The position numbers and the translations under genes were made by a program. The notes below the pieces were generated by a model. It had not been told where the DNA came from and made no database searches. It worked only from the letters and a program-made list of their open reading frames with translations. From Corynebacterium genitalium ATCC 33030 (GTDB taxonomy: Bacteria > Actinomycetota > Actinomycetes > Mycobacteriales > Mycobacteriaceae), in contig NZ_CM000961.1 in the NCBI RefSeq assembly GCF_000143825.1, positions 1,819,448-1,883,447 on the forward strand: a DNA stretch of 64,000 nucleotides, in the 5' to 3' direction. Of this stretch, positions 27,500 through 37,110 are shown piece by piece. The first letter of the stretch is position 1. Each line of letters begins with the position of its first letter.

Positions 27500-27600
27500 T
27501 GCGGAAAAGTTGACAAACTCGATTTCCGCCTAGAACCGTTTCCGCAGGTAGAAGCGATCTGGGGCGCTAGACCGGCTTCAGGTTTGTCAACTTTTCCGCA
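27500..27600. repeat. 101-bp element bounded by 19-bp perfect inverted repeats
   Basis: TGCGGAAAAGTTGACAAAC (27500-27518) is exactly repeated in reverse complement at 27582-27600, with 63 bp between. The element lies between the convergent ABC ATPase and coaD genes. It could be a long-stem terminator, a structured RNA, or a small non-autonomous (MITE-like) element. No ORF lies inside, and I see no target-site duplication. Confidence 0.75.
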
Positions 27601-27614
27601 AGCGGCCCTTGGAC

Positions 27615-28100
27615 CTAAGTAGTGCCGCTGAACTTCTGGTTCATCGCCTCGAAAACCGGGTCCGGCACAAGCCCCTTCAGGTCGCCGCCGTACTTGGCCA
27701 CTTCCTTGCACAGTGACGAGGAGATGTAGCCGTACTTCTCGTCGGTCATCAGGAAGAATGTGTCCACGCCGGAGAGCCGCCGGTTCATCTGCGCCATGGG
27801 TAGCTCATAGTCGTAGTCGAGGGAGGAGCGCAGACCCTTGACCAGCGCGCCGATGTTGTGCGCAGTGGTGTAGTCCACCAGCAGCCCGCCCCACGTGTCC
27901 ACGGTGATGTTGGGAATGTGGCTGGTGACTTCGCGGATGAGGTCCATGCGCTCGTCAATGCTGAACAGGCCGGACTGCTTGTTCGGGTTGCCGGTCACCA
28001 GGACGGTGACTTCATCGAAGCTACGCGCGGCGCGGGTGAAGATGTCCAGGTGACCGTTGGTCACAGGGTCGAAGGATCCTGGGCATACTGCCTTCGTCAT
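27615..28100 (-). CDS. coaD: Phosphopantetheine adenylyltransferase
   Basis: 161 residues from ATG 28100. The nucleotidyltransferase motif CPGSFDPVTNGHLDIFTRAA (HxGH-type TNGH) and the C-terminal ISSSLCKEVAKYGGD motif identify CoaD. It converts 4'-phosphopantetheine and ATP into dephospho-CoA, the substrate of CoaE (5.4 kb here). The start overlaps the rsmD stop by 4 nt (ATGA), the usual rsmD-coaD pairing. It is the last gene of the long thiL-to-coaD run. Confidence 0.97.
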   Translation of the reverse strand: MTKAVCPGSFDPVTNGHLDIFTRAARSFDEVTVLVTGNPNKQSGLFSIDERMDLIREVTSHIPNITVDTWGGLLVDYTTAHNIGALVKGLRSSLDYDYELPMAQMNRRLSGVDTFFLMTDEKYGYISSSLCKEVAKYGGDLKGLVPDPVFEAMNQKFSGTT

Positions 28101-28684
28101 TGTTCTTCCTCGTTCTTGTCGGCACTGCCGTAGACAGCCATGTCCATACGAGCGATACCATACAGGCGCTTCTTCAACTTTTGACCAGTAGGTGTGTAGC
28201 CCTCCGGCCATGCGGTTTCTGCGCTATCGCGGTGGCGTTCGATGACGACAGCTGCGCCGTCGATAAGCGCGGGCTTGAGCGCTTCGAGCATGGCGGCAAC
28301 GTCCTCGTCAGGCAGGTCGTAGGGCGGGTCGGCGAGCACCATGTCGAAGTACGCGCGCGGGGCACGCGGCACATAGGCGGAGGCCTTGACGGGCTCAATG
28401 TGCACGTTCGGATGGCCGACGGCCTGGGCGTTGTGCTTGATTATCTCAACGGCTTTCGGGTCGGACTCGACAAGCACGACCTCGTCGGCGCCACGCGATG
28501 CGGCCTCGAGCCCCAGCGCGCCCGAGCCGGAAAACAGGTCGAGCACACGCTTGCCGACGAAGCCGAACCGCACCTGCAGCGACGAGAACAACCCCTCTTT
28601 CGCTCTGTCGGAGGTGGGGCGGGTGCCTTCCGGCGGCACCTTGATCTTGCGTCCGCGGGCTTCGCCCGAAATGATTCGGCTCAT
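28097..28684 (-). CDS. rsmD: 16S rRNA (guanine(966)-N2)-methyltransferase
   Basis: 195 residues. MSRIISGEARGRKIKVPP is the family start; the SAM-binding VLDLFSGSGALGLEAASRGA and the catalytic MVLADPPYDLP (N6/N2 DPPY motif) are intact. It methylates G966 of 16S rRNA during 30S assembly. It lies 9 bp after recG and overlaps coaD. Confidence 0.96.
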   Translation of the reverse strand: MSRIISGEARGRKIKVPPEGTRPTSDRAKEGLFSSLQVRFGFVGKRVLDLFSGSGALGLEAASRGADEVVLVESDPKAVEIIKHNAQAVGHPNVHIEPVKASAYVPRAPRAYFDMVLADPPYDLPDEDVAAMLEALKPALIDGAAVVIERHRDSAETAWPEGYTPTGQKLKKRLYGIARMDMAVYGSADKNEEEQ

Positions 28685-28693
28685 GCGACCACT

Positions 28694-30814
28694 TTAACTT
28701 TTATCCAGATACTCGAATTCTTCGAGGATCATCTCTTCGGTGACGGAGCGGGCCAGCTCAATGTCGCGGGCGACAATCTCGGCGGCGTCGTCGTAGGCGC
28801 GCTGGATGATCTCATAGTCTTCGACCAGGTTGAGCAGCTTGAGCTGTCGCTCCTTGCCGGACTGGGAGGTGCCCAGCACGTCGCCCTCTTGGCGGATCTC
28901 CAGGTCGAGCTCGGCGAGTTCGAACCCGTCGGAAACCTCGGCAATGCGCGAGACACGCTCGAGCTGGGGTGTGTCGGGCTCGGCGAAGGTATGGAACAAG
29001 CACAGCGACTGGTGCCCACCACGACCCACGCGTCCGCGCAACTGGTGGAGCTGGGAGACGCCGAAGTGCTCGGATTCGCGCACCATCATCACCGTTGCAT
29101 TCGGTACGTCGACACCGACCTCGATGACCGTCGTGGAGATGAGCACATCGATCTCTCCGGCGCTGAACTCGGACATGATCCGGTCCTTGTCCTCGCCTTT
29201 CATTCGCCCGTGCAGAATCTCGATTCGCAGGCCCTGCAACTCCACGGCTTGCAGGCGTTCCGCCATCTCGAGCACCCCGCCGGGCCCCTCAATGCGGGGG
29301 CACACAATATAGGCCTGGTGGCCGGCGGCGACCTCCTCGCGAATCTTCACCCAGGCACGCGCCACCCACGTCTCCTTGAACTCCGGCACGATCGCCGACT
29401 GGATGGGTTTGCGGCCACCGGGAAGCTCTCGCAGAGTGGACACTTCCAAGTCGCCGAAGACGGTGATGGCGATGGTGCGCGGAATCGGTGTCGCCGTCAT
29501 CACCAGCAAGTGCGGGGTGATATCCCCTGCCTTGTCGCGCAGCATGTCGCGCTGCTCCACACCGAAGCGGTGCTGCTCATCCACGACGACGAAACCGAGG
29601 TTGAAGAACTCCACGCTCTCCTGAATGATCGCGTGCGTGCCCACGACGATGTCGGCCTCCCCCGTCATGATCGCCAACAGCGCCTCCTGTTTCTGCACAG
29701 TCGGCATCGACCCCGTCAGCGCCACCACGCGGGCATGGACACCGGTGCGCATCAAGGTCTTACGCAGGGACTTTTCGTGCTGCAGGGTGAGTACTTCCGT
29801 TGGGGCGAGCAGCGCACACTGCATGCCGTTGTCCACCGCTTGGAGCATCGCAGCCAACGCCACGATCGTTTTTCCGGAACCGACCTCGCCCTGCAGCAGG
29901 CGGGTCATCGGGATCGTGCGCTGTAGGTCTGAGGTGATCTCGTCGAGCACACCGAGCTGCCCGTCGGTCAGCGAGAACGGCAAAGCGCTCAAGAGTTGCG
30001 CTTGGTTGCGCTTATCGACGCGCGGAAGCGCCGGCGCCGTCCGATGCGCCGTATCCTCGCGGCGCACCGCCATGATGAGAGCCACCCGCAGCGCCTCGTT
30101 GTATTTCAGCCGGTTCCGGGCGGCGTCGGGGCCGTGGGGGCCGGGCAAGTGGATCTGCCACAGAGCGTCCTGAAGAGAAATGAAGCCCTCGGGAGTGAAG
30201 CCGAGCGGCTCTTCCACCTCCCCGATGTGTTCGAGAACAGTGGCGACCGCACCCATAATGGTCCATGTGGAGACGTTCTTCTTTGCCGCGTAGACCGGCA
30301 ACCACTCACGGCCAGCCAACATCTCATCGGGGTCCCCGAAGGCGGCAAGCTGCTTCATCGACCCGGAACTGTGCGTAGCACCGCTTGACTTCTCGCCTGA
30401 GAAACTGGGCTGGTTGAGCAGAATGAAGTCCGGGTGCTGCAGCTGCGGCATGCCGTTGAAGTAGGACAGCTTCCCGGTGAACATGCCGAGGGTGCCTTCC
30501 GCGAGCACCCGCGGAGCGTAGCGGGCGTTGAAGAACGACATGTCAATCGTGTTGCGCCCGTCGGAGACCTGCGCTTTGAAGATTGTCCGCTTGCCGTGAA
30601 TCATGCGCGTGGACTGAATCACGCCGATGAAAGAGATCGTGTCACCTGGCAGCGCCCCTTCGAGCGCGTCGCCGTAACCGTAGTGGAGGTACTTGCGCGG
30701 GTAGTGCTCCAACAGCCCTTCTGCTGTCTCGATCCCGAAGTTGGTCGCGATGGCTCGCGCGGGGCGGGTGGGAATGACCAGGTTGAGCGGCGTGGAGTAC
30801 GTCAGGCCGAGCAC
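28694..30814 (-). CDS. recG: ATP-dependent DNA helicase RecG
   Basis: About 706 residues from GTG 30814, chosen because GGAG lies upstream and it starts 4 bp after the previous stop; ATG 30856 is an alternative that would overlap that gene by 38 bp. An N-terminal wedge/OB domain (HYGYGDALEGALPGDTISFIG) precedes the SF2 helicase core: Walker A GEVGSGKT, VVDEQHRFG, TATPIPRT, and VIEVGVDVPNA...QLRGRVGRG. RecG remodels stalled forks and Holliday junctions. A roughly 30-residue Ser/Gly insertion between the wedge and helicase is lineage-specific. Confidence 0.95.
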   Translation of the reverse strand: MLGLTYSTPLNLVIPTRPARAIATNFGIETAEGLLEHYPRKYLHYGYGDALEGALPGDTISFIGVIQSTRMIHGKRTIFKAQVSDGRNTIDMSFFNARYAPRVLAEGTLGMFTGKLSYFNGMPQLQHPDFILLNQPSFSGEKSSGATHSSGSMKQLAAFGDPDEMLAGREWLPVYAAKKNVSTWTIMGAVATVLEHIGEVEEPLGFTPEGFISLQDALWQIHLPGPHGPDAARNRLKYNEALRVALIMAVRREDTAHRTAPALPRVDKRNQAQLLSALPFSLTDGQLGVLDEITSDLQRTIPMTRLLQGEVGSGKTIVALAAMLQAVDNGMQCALLAPTEVLTLQHEKSLRKTLMRTGVHARVVALTGSMPTVQKQEALLAIMTGEADIVVGTHAIIQESVEFFNLGFVVVDEQHRFGVEQRDMLRDKAGDITPHLLVMTATPIPRTIAITVFGDLEVSTLRELPGGRKPIQSAIVPEFKETWVARAWVKIREEVAAGHQAYIVCPRIEGPGGVLEMAERLQAVELQGLRIEILHGRMKGEDKDRIMSEFSAGEIDVLISTTVIEVGVDVPNATVMMVRESEHFGVSQLHQLRGRVGRGGHQSLCLFHTFAEPDTPQLERVSRIAEVSDGFELAELDLEIRQEGDVLGTSQSGKERQLKLLNLVEDYEIIQRAYDDAAEIVARDIELARSVTEEMILEEFEYLDKS

Positions 30815-30818
30815 GGGG

Positions 30819-32357
30819 CTACTCCACTCCGATGTGGCCGCGCGTTCCGAGGCCATCTGCCGGGTAGACTAGTACCTCCGCCCCGAGTTTCTCTTCGAGG
30901 GCATCGCTGTCTACCGCGGTGGCGTCGTCCGGGGCGAGAAGGAGGGTGATGAGCTCACCGCCGTCGGCAAGCAAAGCGGTGCACGCCTGCTCAATGGCCG
31001 AAGCGAGGTCGTCTGCCTGGGCAATAGCTCCGTCCGCACCGAGGACATAGATCCCGTCGTCGGTGGCCTGGATATCAGCGACATCCATCTCCTGCGCGGC
31101 TTCCTGCATCAAAGCAGCCGCCTGGTCGAGAGGCAAACGCGGGTCATGGACAGCGAGTGCAGCGATACCGTTGACCAGGCGAACTGTCGGGAGCAAAACG
31201 ATCTCCATGTCATCCGTCTCGCTAACTGCTTCGACAGCGTCGAGCGTTTCGGAGTCGAGCTGGCCATTGGGCAGCACAAGGACCTCGTGCGCGCCCGAGG
31301 CGACAATCTCGCGGCGGAGATCCTCAACCACACCTGGGCCGGGTACGACAGCGACGGCACCGGCTTGGGTGTACAGATCCATCAACGAACCGGCAGGAGT
31401 CACCGCAACGATGAGGCGGCCGACACGGCGCGCTTCATGCAACGGGGACGCATCCGGCAACACCTCGAGCCGCAACTCGGTCACCTCCCCCATGGCGAAG
31501 GCCTTCTCGATGACCGGCCCCGCTTCCGGGGTATGAATGTGCACCTTGCCCCGCGTGTCCGTCACACGCGCCACGACAAGGCTGCGCCCCATGCCGGAGA
31601 GCACCGGCTCAAGGTCGTCGAGTGGGCCAGAGAACATGAACAGAACTTCGAGCCAACCGGGGGCGCCGTGGCCGTCCCCGTGTTCATGGTCCGAACCAGC
31701 TGCAGAACCTACGGGACGGTCATCGCCGCTTTCGCCGCTGACGCTGTCGTGCAGCACCTGAAGCAACAGCACCAGCCCAGTACCGCCGGCATCCACAACC
31801 CCCGCTTCGCGGAGTTCAGCGAGCTGTGACGGAGTGCGTTCAAGCGCTTCTTCGGCGGCACCAAGGGCTGCTGCAGTGACGTCAGCAAGCTCACCGGTCC
31901 CCGCGGCCGCTCGTGCCGCATTAGCCGCTTCGCGCAAGACTGTGATGATCGTGCCTTCGACGGGCGAATTGATAGCCCGCTCCACGAACGTGACAGCGTT
32001 GGTCAGCGCGTCTGCGACGCTGCTGCCGTCCAACTCCCCATCGAGTGCCGCCTGCGCGACACCGCGCAATACCTGCGACAGGACGATCCCAGAATTACCG
32101 CGGGCACCCTTAATGCTGCCGAACGCCAGCGCCTCAGCGACCGCGTCCGCGCCGGCGGACGGATCCACATTCTCGGCTTCGCGCACGGCTGCGGCCATTG
32201 TGTACGCCATGTTGGAGCCAGTGTCTGAATCCGGCACGGGGAAGACATTCAGGCTGTTGATGTCCTCGCGGTGCTCCTCCAACGCTTCAGCGCCGCTACG
32301 TGCCCACACCAGAAGGCGGGCACCGTCAAGCACAGAAACGCCGGAGAGGGTGGTCAT
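30819..32357 (-). CDS. DAK2 domain protein (FakA/YloV-like kinase)
   Basis: 512 residues from ATG 32357 (MTTLSGVSVLDGARLLVWAR); GTG 32363 is possible. The DAK2 ATP-binding part has SLNVFPVPDSDTGSNMAYTM and KGARGNSGIVLSQVLRG. The C-terminal half resembles the FakA domain that binds FakB fatty-acid carriers, so fatty-acid kinase is possible; no FakB/DegV gene is in view. A short Asp/His-rich loop (GSDHEHGDGHG) separates the domains. It is found next to recG in many Gram-positive genomes. Confidence 0.9.
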   Translation of the reverse strand: MTTLSGVSVLDGARLLVWARSGAEALEEHREDINSLNVFPVPDSDTGSNMAYTMAAAVREAENVDPSAGADAVAEALAFGSIKGARGNSGIVLSQVLRGVAQAALDGELDGSSVADALTNAVTFVERAINSPVEGTIITVLREAANAARAAAGTGELADVTAAALGAAEEALERTPSQLAELREAGVVDAGGTGLVLLLQVLHDSVSGESGDDRPVGSAAGSDHEHGDGHGAPGWLEVLFMFSGPLDDLEPVLSGMGRSLVVARVTDTRGKVHIHTPEAGPVIEKAFAMGEVTELRLEVLPDASPLHEARRVGRLIVAVTPAGSLMDLYTQAGAVAVVPGPGVVEDLRREIVASGAHEVLVLPNGQLDSETLDAVEAVSETDDMEIVLLPTVRLVNGIAALAVHDPRLPLDQAAALMQEAAQEMDVADIQATDDGIYVLGADGAIAQADDLASAIEQACTALLADGGELITLLLAPDDATAVDSDALEEKLGAEVLVYPADGLGTRGHIGVE

Positions 32358-32368
32358 GGGCACTTACT

Positions 32369-33013
32369 CTACAGTGCCCAGTCAACACCGTCGGCCCCTT
32401 GGGCCTGCAGCGCCTCATTGGCCCGCGAGAACGGCCGGGAGCCGAAGAATCCGTTGCGCGCGGAAAACGGTGAGGGGTGCGTCGACTCGATGCATGGAGT
32501 GTCACCTAGGAACTCTTTGGCGGTGCGGGCGTCGCGTCCCCACAGGATGGCCACGAGCGGTGTGTCACGCTCGGCGAGGGCGCGCATCGCTTGCTCTGTG
32601 ACCTCTTCCCAGCCCTTGCCGCGGTGCGAGCCAGATTTTCCGGGCGCCACGGTGAGCACCCTGTTGAGCAGCAAGATTCCCTGGCTCGCCCAGTTGGACA
32701 GGTCGCCGTCCTTCCGGGGCGGGATGCCCAGGTCGCTTTCCAGCTCAGTGTAGATATTCACCAGGGAGCGGGGTGGGCGCACACCTGGTTGCGTCGAAAA
32801 GCTCAGGCCCATGGGGTGCCCTGGTGTCGGGTACGGATCTTGGCCGACGATGAGCACACGCACATCGTCGAACGGGTCCTGAAACGCGCGCAGGACGTCG
32901 TTGCCGGCTGGCAGGTACGGCTGGTTCGCGCGCAGGAAGTCACCCATTTCATGAATGCGCTTTTCGACGGGCTTCAGTGGTTCCTTCCAACTCTCATGCA
33001 CAGGCAAACTCAT
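32369..33013 (-). CDS. ung: Uracil-DNA glycosylase
   Basis: 214 residues from ATG 33013. Family 1 UDG motifs are complete: catalytic [18 protein letters not shown] (Asp in GQDPY), LLLNRVLTV, and [14 protein letters not shown] with the minor-groove loop. It removes uracil arising from cytosine deamination. The start overlaps the thiL stop (ATGA), so the two are co-translated. Confidence 0.97.
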   Translation of the reverse strand: MSLPVHESWKEPLKPVEKRIHEMGDFLRANQPYLPAGNDVLRAFQDPFDDVRVLIVGQDPYPTPGHPMGLSFSTQPGVRPPRSLVNIYTELESDLGIPPRKDGDLSNWASQGILLLNRVLTVAPGKSGSHRGKGWEEVTEQAMRALAERDTPLVAILWGRDARTAKEFLGDTPCIESTHPSPFSARNGFFGSRPFSRANEALQAQGADGVDWAL

Positions 33014-33984
33014 GCGAAACTCTCCCATCCTCCGGAGTAATTGGGTGCAGCACCATCGACGGTGACGCACGCTGCATCGTTGGGGCGACACACCTTGCCG
33101 ATGCTGCGAAACCCGACAGGCGCATTCCCATGCAACGTGCCAAGCAAAGTGTGGTCTTCCCCGCCCTCATACACCCACTTCCACGGGTCAGCGCCAAGGA
33201 GCTCAGCGGCATGAAGCAGCAAATCGTCGGGGGCGATCGTGGCGGGATCCAGATCGAACCGCACACCGGAGTTCTCAGCGATCGCAGTGAGGTCGTGCAG
33301 TAGACCGTCGGAGTTGTCGGTCATCGCACTCGCTCCGGCGGACCGCGCGACCACGCCAGCGCTCGGCGAGATAACGGGAGCCTGGTAGGCCAGCACGAGC
33401 GGTTCCAACTTTTCGGGGATCTCCATGCCCGATTCCAGCAGGTCCAAGCCAGCCGCGGAGTAACCGATCGCACCGTGGGCAACAAGGTTCTGGCCCGGGC
33501 GCGCACCGGATAGGGTCAGCGGCGGCCGGTTGCCGCCGAGGGATCCGATAGCGGTGACCGAGAGAACAAGGCTCTCCCCCGCTGTGACGTCGCCGCCGAC
33601 GAGCTCGGCGGCGTACTTGTCAATCTCGTGGGCGATCCCACGGGCGATCTCCCCGACCACGGACGCCGCCATTGCGGGCGGAGCAGACAGGGAGAGCAAC
33701 ACAGCGATCGGGCGCGCACCCATTGCTTCAATATCGGCGAAGTTCTGCACGACTGCCTTGCGGCCCAGATGCCACGGGGTTGTCACATCCGCCCGGAAAT
33801 GACGCCCTTCCACGAGCATGTCCGTCGTAGCCACCACGCGCGAGTTCGGCGACGCCGGCGACAGAACAGCTGCGTCATCCCCGTTAACCGGCGACGGACT
33901 GGCATCGATGATCGACTGGATTACCGCGTGTTCCCCGACCTCCCCGAGCGTGGGGCCACTGACGGGAAAACCGGTGTGAATCAT
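33010..33984 (-). CDS. thiL: Thiamine-monophosphate kinase
   Basis: 324 residues. The PurM/AIR-synthase-like fold has [34 protein letters not shown] and the Mg-binding [12 protein letters not shown]. It phosphorylates thiamine phosphate to thiamine diphosphate. It heads the minus-strand run thiL-ung-DAK2-recG-rsmD-coaD, with overlaps or gaps of under 12 bp throughout, so probably one transcript. It is divergent from the DUF3515 gene by 48 bp. Confidence 0.96.
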   Translation of the reverse strand: MIHTGFPVSGPTLGEVGEHAVIQSIIDASPSPVNGDDAAVLSPASPNSRVVATTDMLVEGRHFRADVTTPWHLGRKAVVQNFADIEAMGARPIAVLLSLSAPPAMAASVVGEIARGIAHEIDKYAAELVGGDVTAGESLVLSVTAIGSLGGNRPPLTLSGARPGQNLVAHGAIGYSAAGLDLLESGMEIPEKLEPLVLAYQAPVISPSAGVVARSAGASAMTDNSDGLLHDLTAIAENSGVRFDLDPATIAPDDLLLHAAELLGADPWKWVYEGGEDHTLLGTLHGNAPVGFRSIGKVCRPNDAACVTVDGAAPNYSGGWESFA

Positions 33985-34018
33985 AGGTGCGTGGGGCCTT
34001 TCTCGGTTCTGGGCCTTA

Positions 34019-34024
34019 TAGACT
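34019..34024 (+). promoter_or_regulatory. -10 box TAGACT of the DUF3515 gene, leaderless
   Basis: TAGACT ends 8 nt before ATG 34033 and fixes the start, since a longer upstream frame overlaps thiL. Confidence 0.55.
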
Positions 34025-34032
34025 GGGCCGTT

Positions 34033-34989
34033 ATGACGAGCTCAGCCGAACAGACTACCGCCGCGCCGCCGATGAACAAGACACTGATCTACGTCAGTCT
34101 GGGCTTGGCGCTAGCGCTTGTCGTCGGAGTGCTCGTCGGGTCCAAGGTGGTTATGCAAAAGCTTAACAACCAGCCGGTCTCGCTGTCGGAGTTGCCGTCT
34201 CCTATGGCGGACTCCGCCGAATGCGCCCAGTTGGTCGAGTCTCTGCCCGACGAGCTTGCCGGTCACCGCCGCGCCGAGCTGCTCGACCCGGCTCCTGCCG
34301 GTGCTGCCGTGTGGCAGTCTACCTCCGACGAACGCGTCACGCTGCGCTGCGGTGTCGAAGCCCCTCTCCACTACACCGAGCTCACCCCCACGTTTGAAGC
34401 GGCCGGAGCACGGTGGATAGAAATCAGCGACCCTACGGCGGGGGCGGACTTGTCCACATGGTTCACAGTGGACCGCTCGCCGGTCGTGGCGGTGACGGCG
34501 GACCATCAGGCTGTGCGGGAGGGTGAGAGTCCCGTCGATAAGCTCGACCTGTCTGCTCTACCGGAAGAGGCGAGCGAACCTGCACCCGCGCCGCTGGCCG
34601 GGCTTGAACCCGCAGAGGGCGCTGTAGCCGAGTGCGAGACGCTATTGGGAGCACTCCCCGACGAGCTCGTCCCGGGCTACGCACGGTTGGATCTGAGCAA
34701 CGTCGCTTCGCTTGACGACGCATCTGCAGCCGCATGGGGTGGGACTAGCGTGGAACCCATTGTCATCCGCTGCGGTGTCGCGGCACCGGCGAGCTATGAA
34801 CCTGGAGCCCAGCTGACCCAGATCAACGACACCCCGTGGTTCCAGGAGGAGAACCCTGACGGAACTGCGACGCTGCTCTACGCGCTGGGCCGGCGCACCG
34901 ATATCGCAGTGTCGCTGCCCATGGGTGTCGGCGAAGAAGCGCTGACGAAGCTAACCAACCTTATTGAGGAGAACGTTCCAGCGCAGTAG
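34033..34989 (+). CDS. DUF3515 family membrane-anchored protein, duplicated domain
   Basis: 318 residues. A single N-terminal membrane helix (residues about 16-37) anchors an extracytoplasmic part. DUF3515 occurs next to thiL/ddl in actinobacteria. Here the unit appears twice: first C-A-Q-L-V-E-S-L-P-D-E-L...VTLRCGVEAPLHY, later C-E-T-L-L-G-A-L-P-D-E-L...IVIRCGVAAPASY, each with two cysteines and RCGV. Normal members are about 160-200 residues, so this looks like an internal duplication. The 3' end overlaps ddl tail to tail by 29 bp. Confidence 0.82.
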   Translation: MTSSAEQTTAAPPMNKTLIYVSLGLALALVVGVLVGSKVVMQKLNNQPVSLSELPSPMADSAECAQLVESLPDELAGHRRAELLDPAPAGAAVWQSTSDERVTLRCGVEAPLHYTELTPTFEAAGARWIEISDPTAGADLSTWFTVDRSPVVAVTADHQAVREGESPVDKLDLSALPEEASEPAPAPLAGLEPAEGAVAECETLLGALPDELVPGYARLDLSNVASLDDASAAAWGGTSVEPIVIRCGVAAPASYEPGAQLTQINDTPWFQEENPDGTATLLYALGRRTDIAVSLPMGVGEEALTKLTNLIEENVPAQ

Positions 34990-36016
34990 CAATGAGTGTT
35001 TCGAGCAGCTCCCCGTAGCTCATGCCCGCAGCTTGGAAGACCTGCGGGAACATCGAGATCGAGGTGAAGCCGGGCATGGTGTTGACTTCGTTGAGCATCG
35101 GGCCCTCCGATGTGACAAAGAAGTCCACGCGCGCCAAACCACGGCAGTCCAGAGCGCGGAAGGTGCGGATGGCCAGCTCTTCGAGCTTGGCGTTCATCAC
35201 GTCGTCGTAGCCCGCCGGGATCGTCGCGGTGACAACGTCGTCGAGATACTTGGTCTCAAACCCGTAGAAGCCCTCCTCCGATTCGGAGGTGCCGTTGAGC
35301 TTTGCGGGAGGCGAGGCGATGAGATCGCCGTTGGGGCGCTCGATCACGCCGACTTCCACCTCGTCGCCAACCAGCTCCGCCTCAATGATGACCTTGGAGT
35401 CATACAGGCGGGCAAAACGCACGGCGTCATCGAGCTGATCCCAGCTGTCGACCTTGTTGATGCCGATGGAGGATCCACCGCGGGCCGGCTTCACAAACAC
35501 GGGAAGGCCGAGGTAGTCGCGGTCGCTGTCGTCGAGGTGCTCGTCGTCGACAAGCACGACCTCGCGGGTGACAGGCACATCTGCCGAACGCGCGACAATC
35601 TTCGTGAACTGCTTGTCCATCGAGCAGGCGGACGACAGCACACCCGGACCGACATACGGCACGCCAGCAAGGTCGAGCAGACCCTGAATCGTGCCATCTT
35701 CGCCGTAGGTGCCGTGCAGAACCGGGAAGACAGCGTCGATGGTGGCCAGCACCTCGCCCGTGCGAGCATCGTAAAACTCACCGCGGCGGGAAGGATTGAC
35801 CGACAGCGCGACCTCGCGCTCGCCCGCGACCGACGGCAGCTGAGAATCCCCGACCGGGTCCGTCGTGCCTTCCACCCACACGCCATCTTGAGTGATGCCT
35901 ACCGGGAAAATTTTGTACTTGTCCTTGGGCAACTCCGCCATGATGGCGCCAGCAGAAATGCAAGAAATGGAGTGCTCGGAGGACATTCCACCGTAAATGA
36001 CGGCAAGTGTGATCAT
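34961..36016 (-). CDS. ddl: D-alanine--D-alanine ligase
   Basis: 351 residues from ATG 36016 (MITLAVIYGG), supported by a TAGTGT box 7 nt upstream; the longer reading from 36037 adds an unlikely leader. ATP-grasp elements include YGGMSSEHSISCISAG, VLHGTYGEDGTIQGLL, FVKPARGGSSIGI and LARVDFFVT...LNEVNTMPGFTSISMFP. It makes the D-Ala-D-Ala dipeptide for peptidoglycan. It follows gpsA by 21 bp, but with its own leaderless promoter. Confidence 0.97.
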   Translation of the reverse strand: MITLAVIYGGMSSEHSISCISAGAIMAELPKDKYKIFPVGITQDGVWVEGTTDPVGDSQLPSVAGEREVALSVNPSRRGEFYDARTGEVLATIDAVFPVLHGTYGEDGTIQGLLDLAGVPYVGPGVLSSACSMDKQFTKIVARSADVPVTREVVLVDDEHLDDSDRDYLGLPVFVKPARGGSSIGINKVDSWDQLDDAVRFARLYDSKVIIEAELVGDEVEVGVIERPNGDLIASPPAKLNGTSESEEGFYGFETKYLDDVVTATIPAGYDDVMNAKLEELAIRTFRALDCRGLARVDFFVTSEGPMLNEVNTMPGFTSISMFPQVFQAAGMSYGELLETLIATALERSPQ

Positions 36017-36023
36017 GCAGACC

Positions 36024-36029
36024 ACACTA
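36024..36029 (-). promoter_or_regulatory. -10 box TAGTGT of ddl, leaderless
   Basis: The minus-strand hexamer lies 7 nt before ATG 36016, inside the gpsA-ddl gap. Confidence 0.5.
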
Positions 36030-36037
36030 CAAGGCAC

Positions 36038-37036
36038 CTACTCCGACTTTTTCGAGCGACCCATCAGTGCGACAACCATCTCATCGACCTTGAGGTCGCC
36101 GTGGCACACGGAGTGCACTGCCTCCGTGAGCGGCATGTCCACTCCATTGGCCAGCGCCAGCTCGTAGATGCTCTTGGAGCTGATCACGCCTTCTGCGACC
36201 TGGCCGTGCGTCGCCTCGCGGGCATCGGCCAGCGACATTCCGCGGCCGAGACGTTCACCGAACGTGCGGTTGCGTGACAGCGGCGAGCCGCAGGTGGCCA
36301 CAAGGTCGCCTAAGCCGGCGAGGCCGGCAAAGGTGCGCTGGTCTGCACCGAGAGCCATGCCCAGACGGGTGATTTCCGCCAGGCCACGGGTGATCAAGGT
36401 GGCGCGGGTGTTCTCCCCCAGATCTTTGCCCGCAGCCATGCCGCACGCTAGCGCGATGACGTTCTTGCAGGCCCCGCCAATCTCACAGCCAACGACATCG
36501 GTGTTGGTGTACGGGCGCATATAAGTGGTTGCGCAGGCGGCCTGGACCAGCTTCGCGCGGTTGAGGTCTGAGCAGGCGATGACTGTAGCCGCTGGCTGCT
36601 CCTCAGCGACCTCGCGGGCCAGGTTCGGGCCCGACAAAACGGCCACGCGGTCGTCGTTAATGCCGGTGACCTCTGCCACCACCTCGGACATGCGCTTATA
36701 CGTGCCCGTCTCAATGCCCTTAGAGATAGACAGCACTGTGGCGTCCGAGCTGATGTGCGGCGCCCACGTGGCCAGGTTGTCGCGCATCGTCTGGCTCGGC
36801 ACAGCGGGCACCACGATCTGTGCAGACTCGATTGCGGCTTCGGCGTCATCGGTCGTTTCAATCGCCTCTGGCAGTTCAATGCCCTCGAGGTAATCGGGAT
36901 TCTCGCGTGTGGACGCCATTGTCTGCGCCAACTGGGTGCGGCGCGCCCACAGGCTCACAGAGTTTCCGGCGTCCGCAAAGACCTTCGCTAGTGCGGTCCC
37001 CCACGACCCGGCGCCGAGAACAGCCACCTTGACCAT
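36038..37036 (-). CDS. gpsA: Glycerol-3-phosphate dehydrogenase (NAD(P)+)
   Basis: 332 residues. The NAD(P) site [20 protein letters not shown] opens the protein; [32 protein letters not shown] (catalytic Lys) and [19 protein letters not shown] follow. It reduces dihydroxyacetone phosphate to sn-glycerol-3-phosphate for phospholipids. AAGGAG precedes the start, and a TACACT box about 30 nt upstream is a likely promoter. Divergent from mutT1. Confidence 0.97.
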   Translation of the reverse strand: MVKVAVLGAGSWGTALAKVFADAGNSVSLWARRTQLAQTMASTRENPDYLEGIELPEAIETTDDAEAAIESAQIVVPAVPSQTMRDNLATWAPHISSDATVLSISKGIETGTYKRMSEVVAEVTGINDDRVAVLSGPNLAREVAEEQPAATVIACSDLNRAKLVQAACATTYMRPYTNTDVVGCEIGGACKNVIALACGMAAGKDLGENTRATLITRGLAEITRLGMALGADQRTFAGLAGLGDLVATCGSPLSRNRTFGERLGRGMSLADAREATHGQVAEGVISSKSIYELALANGVDMPLTEAVHSVCHGDLKVDEMVVALMGRSKKSE

Positions 37037-37097
37037 GTGCGCTCCTTCTCTCTTACGTTCCGTGCCAGTGTAGAGGAGCCAGGCTCGGTTGGGCGCA

Positions 37098-37103
37098 TAT
37101 GAT
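37098..37103 (+). promoter_or_regulatory. -10 box TATGAT of mutT1, leaderless
   Basis: TATGAT ends 7 nt before ATG 37111. Earlier ATG codons at 37099 and 37102 lie within the box, so 37111 is the real start. Confidence 0.65.
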
Positions 37104-37110
37104 GAATGCC

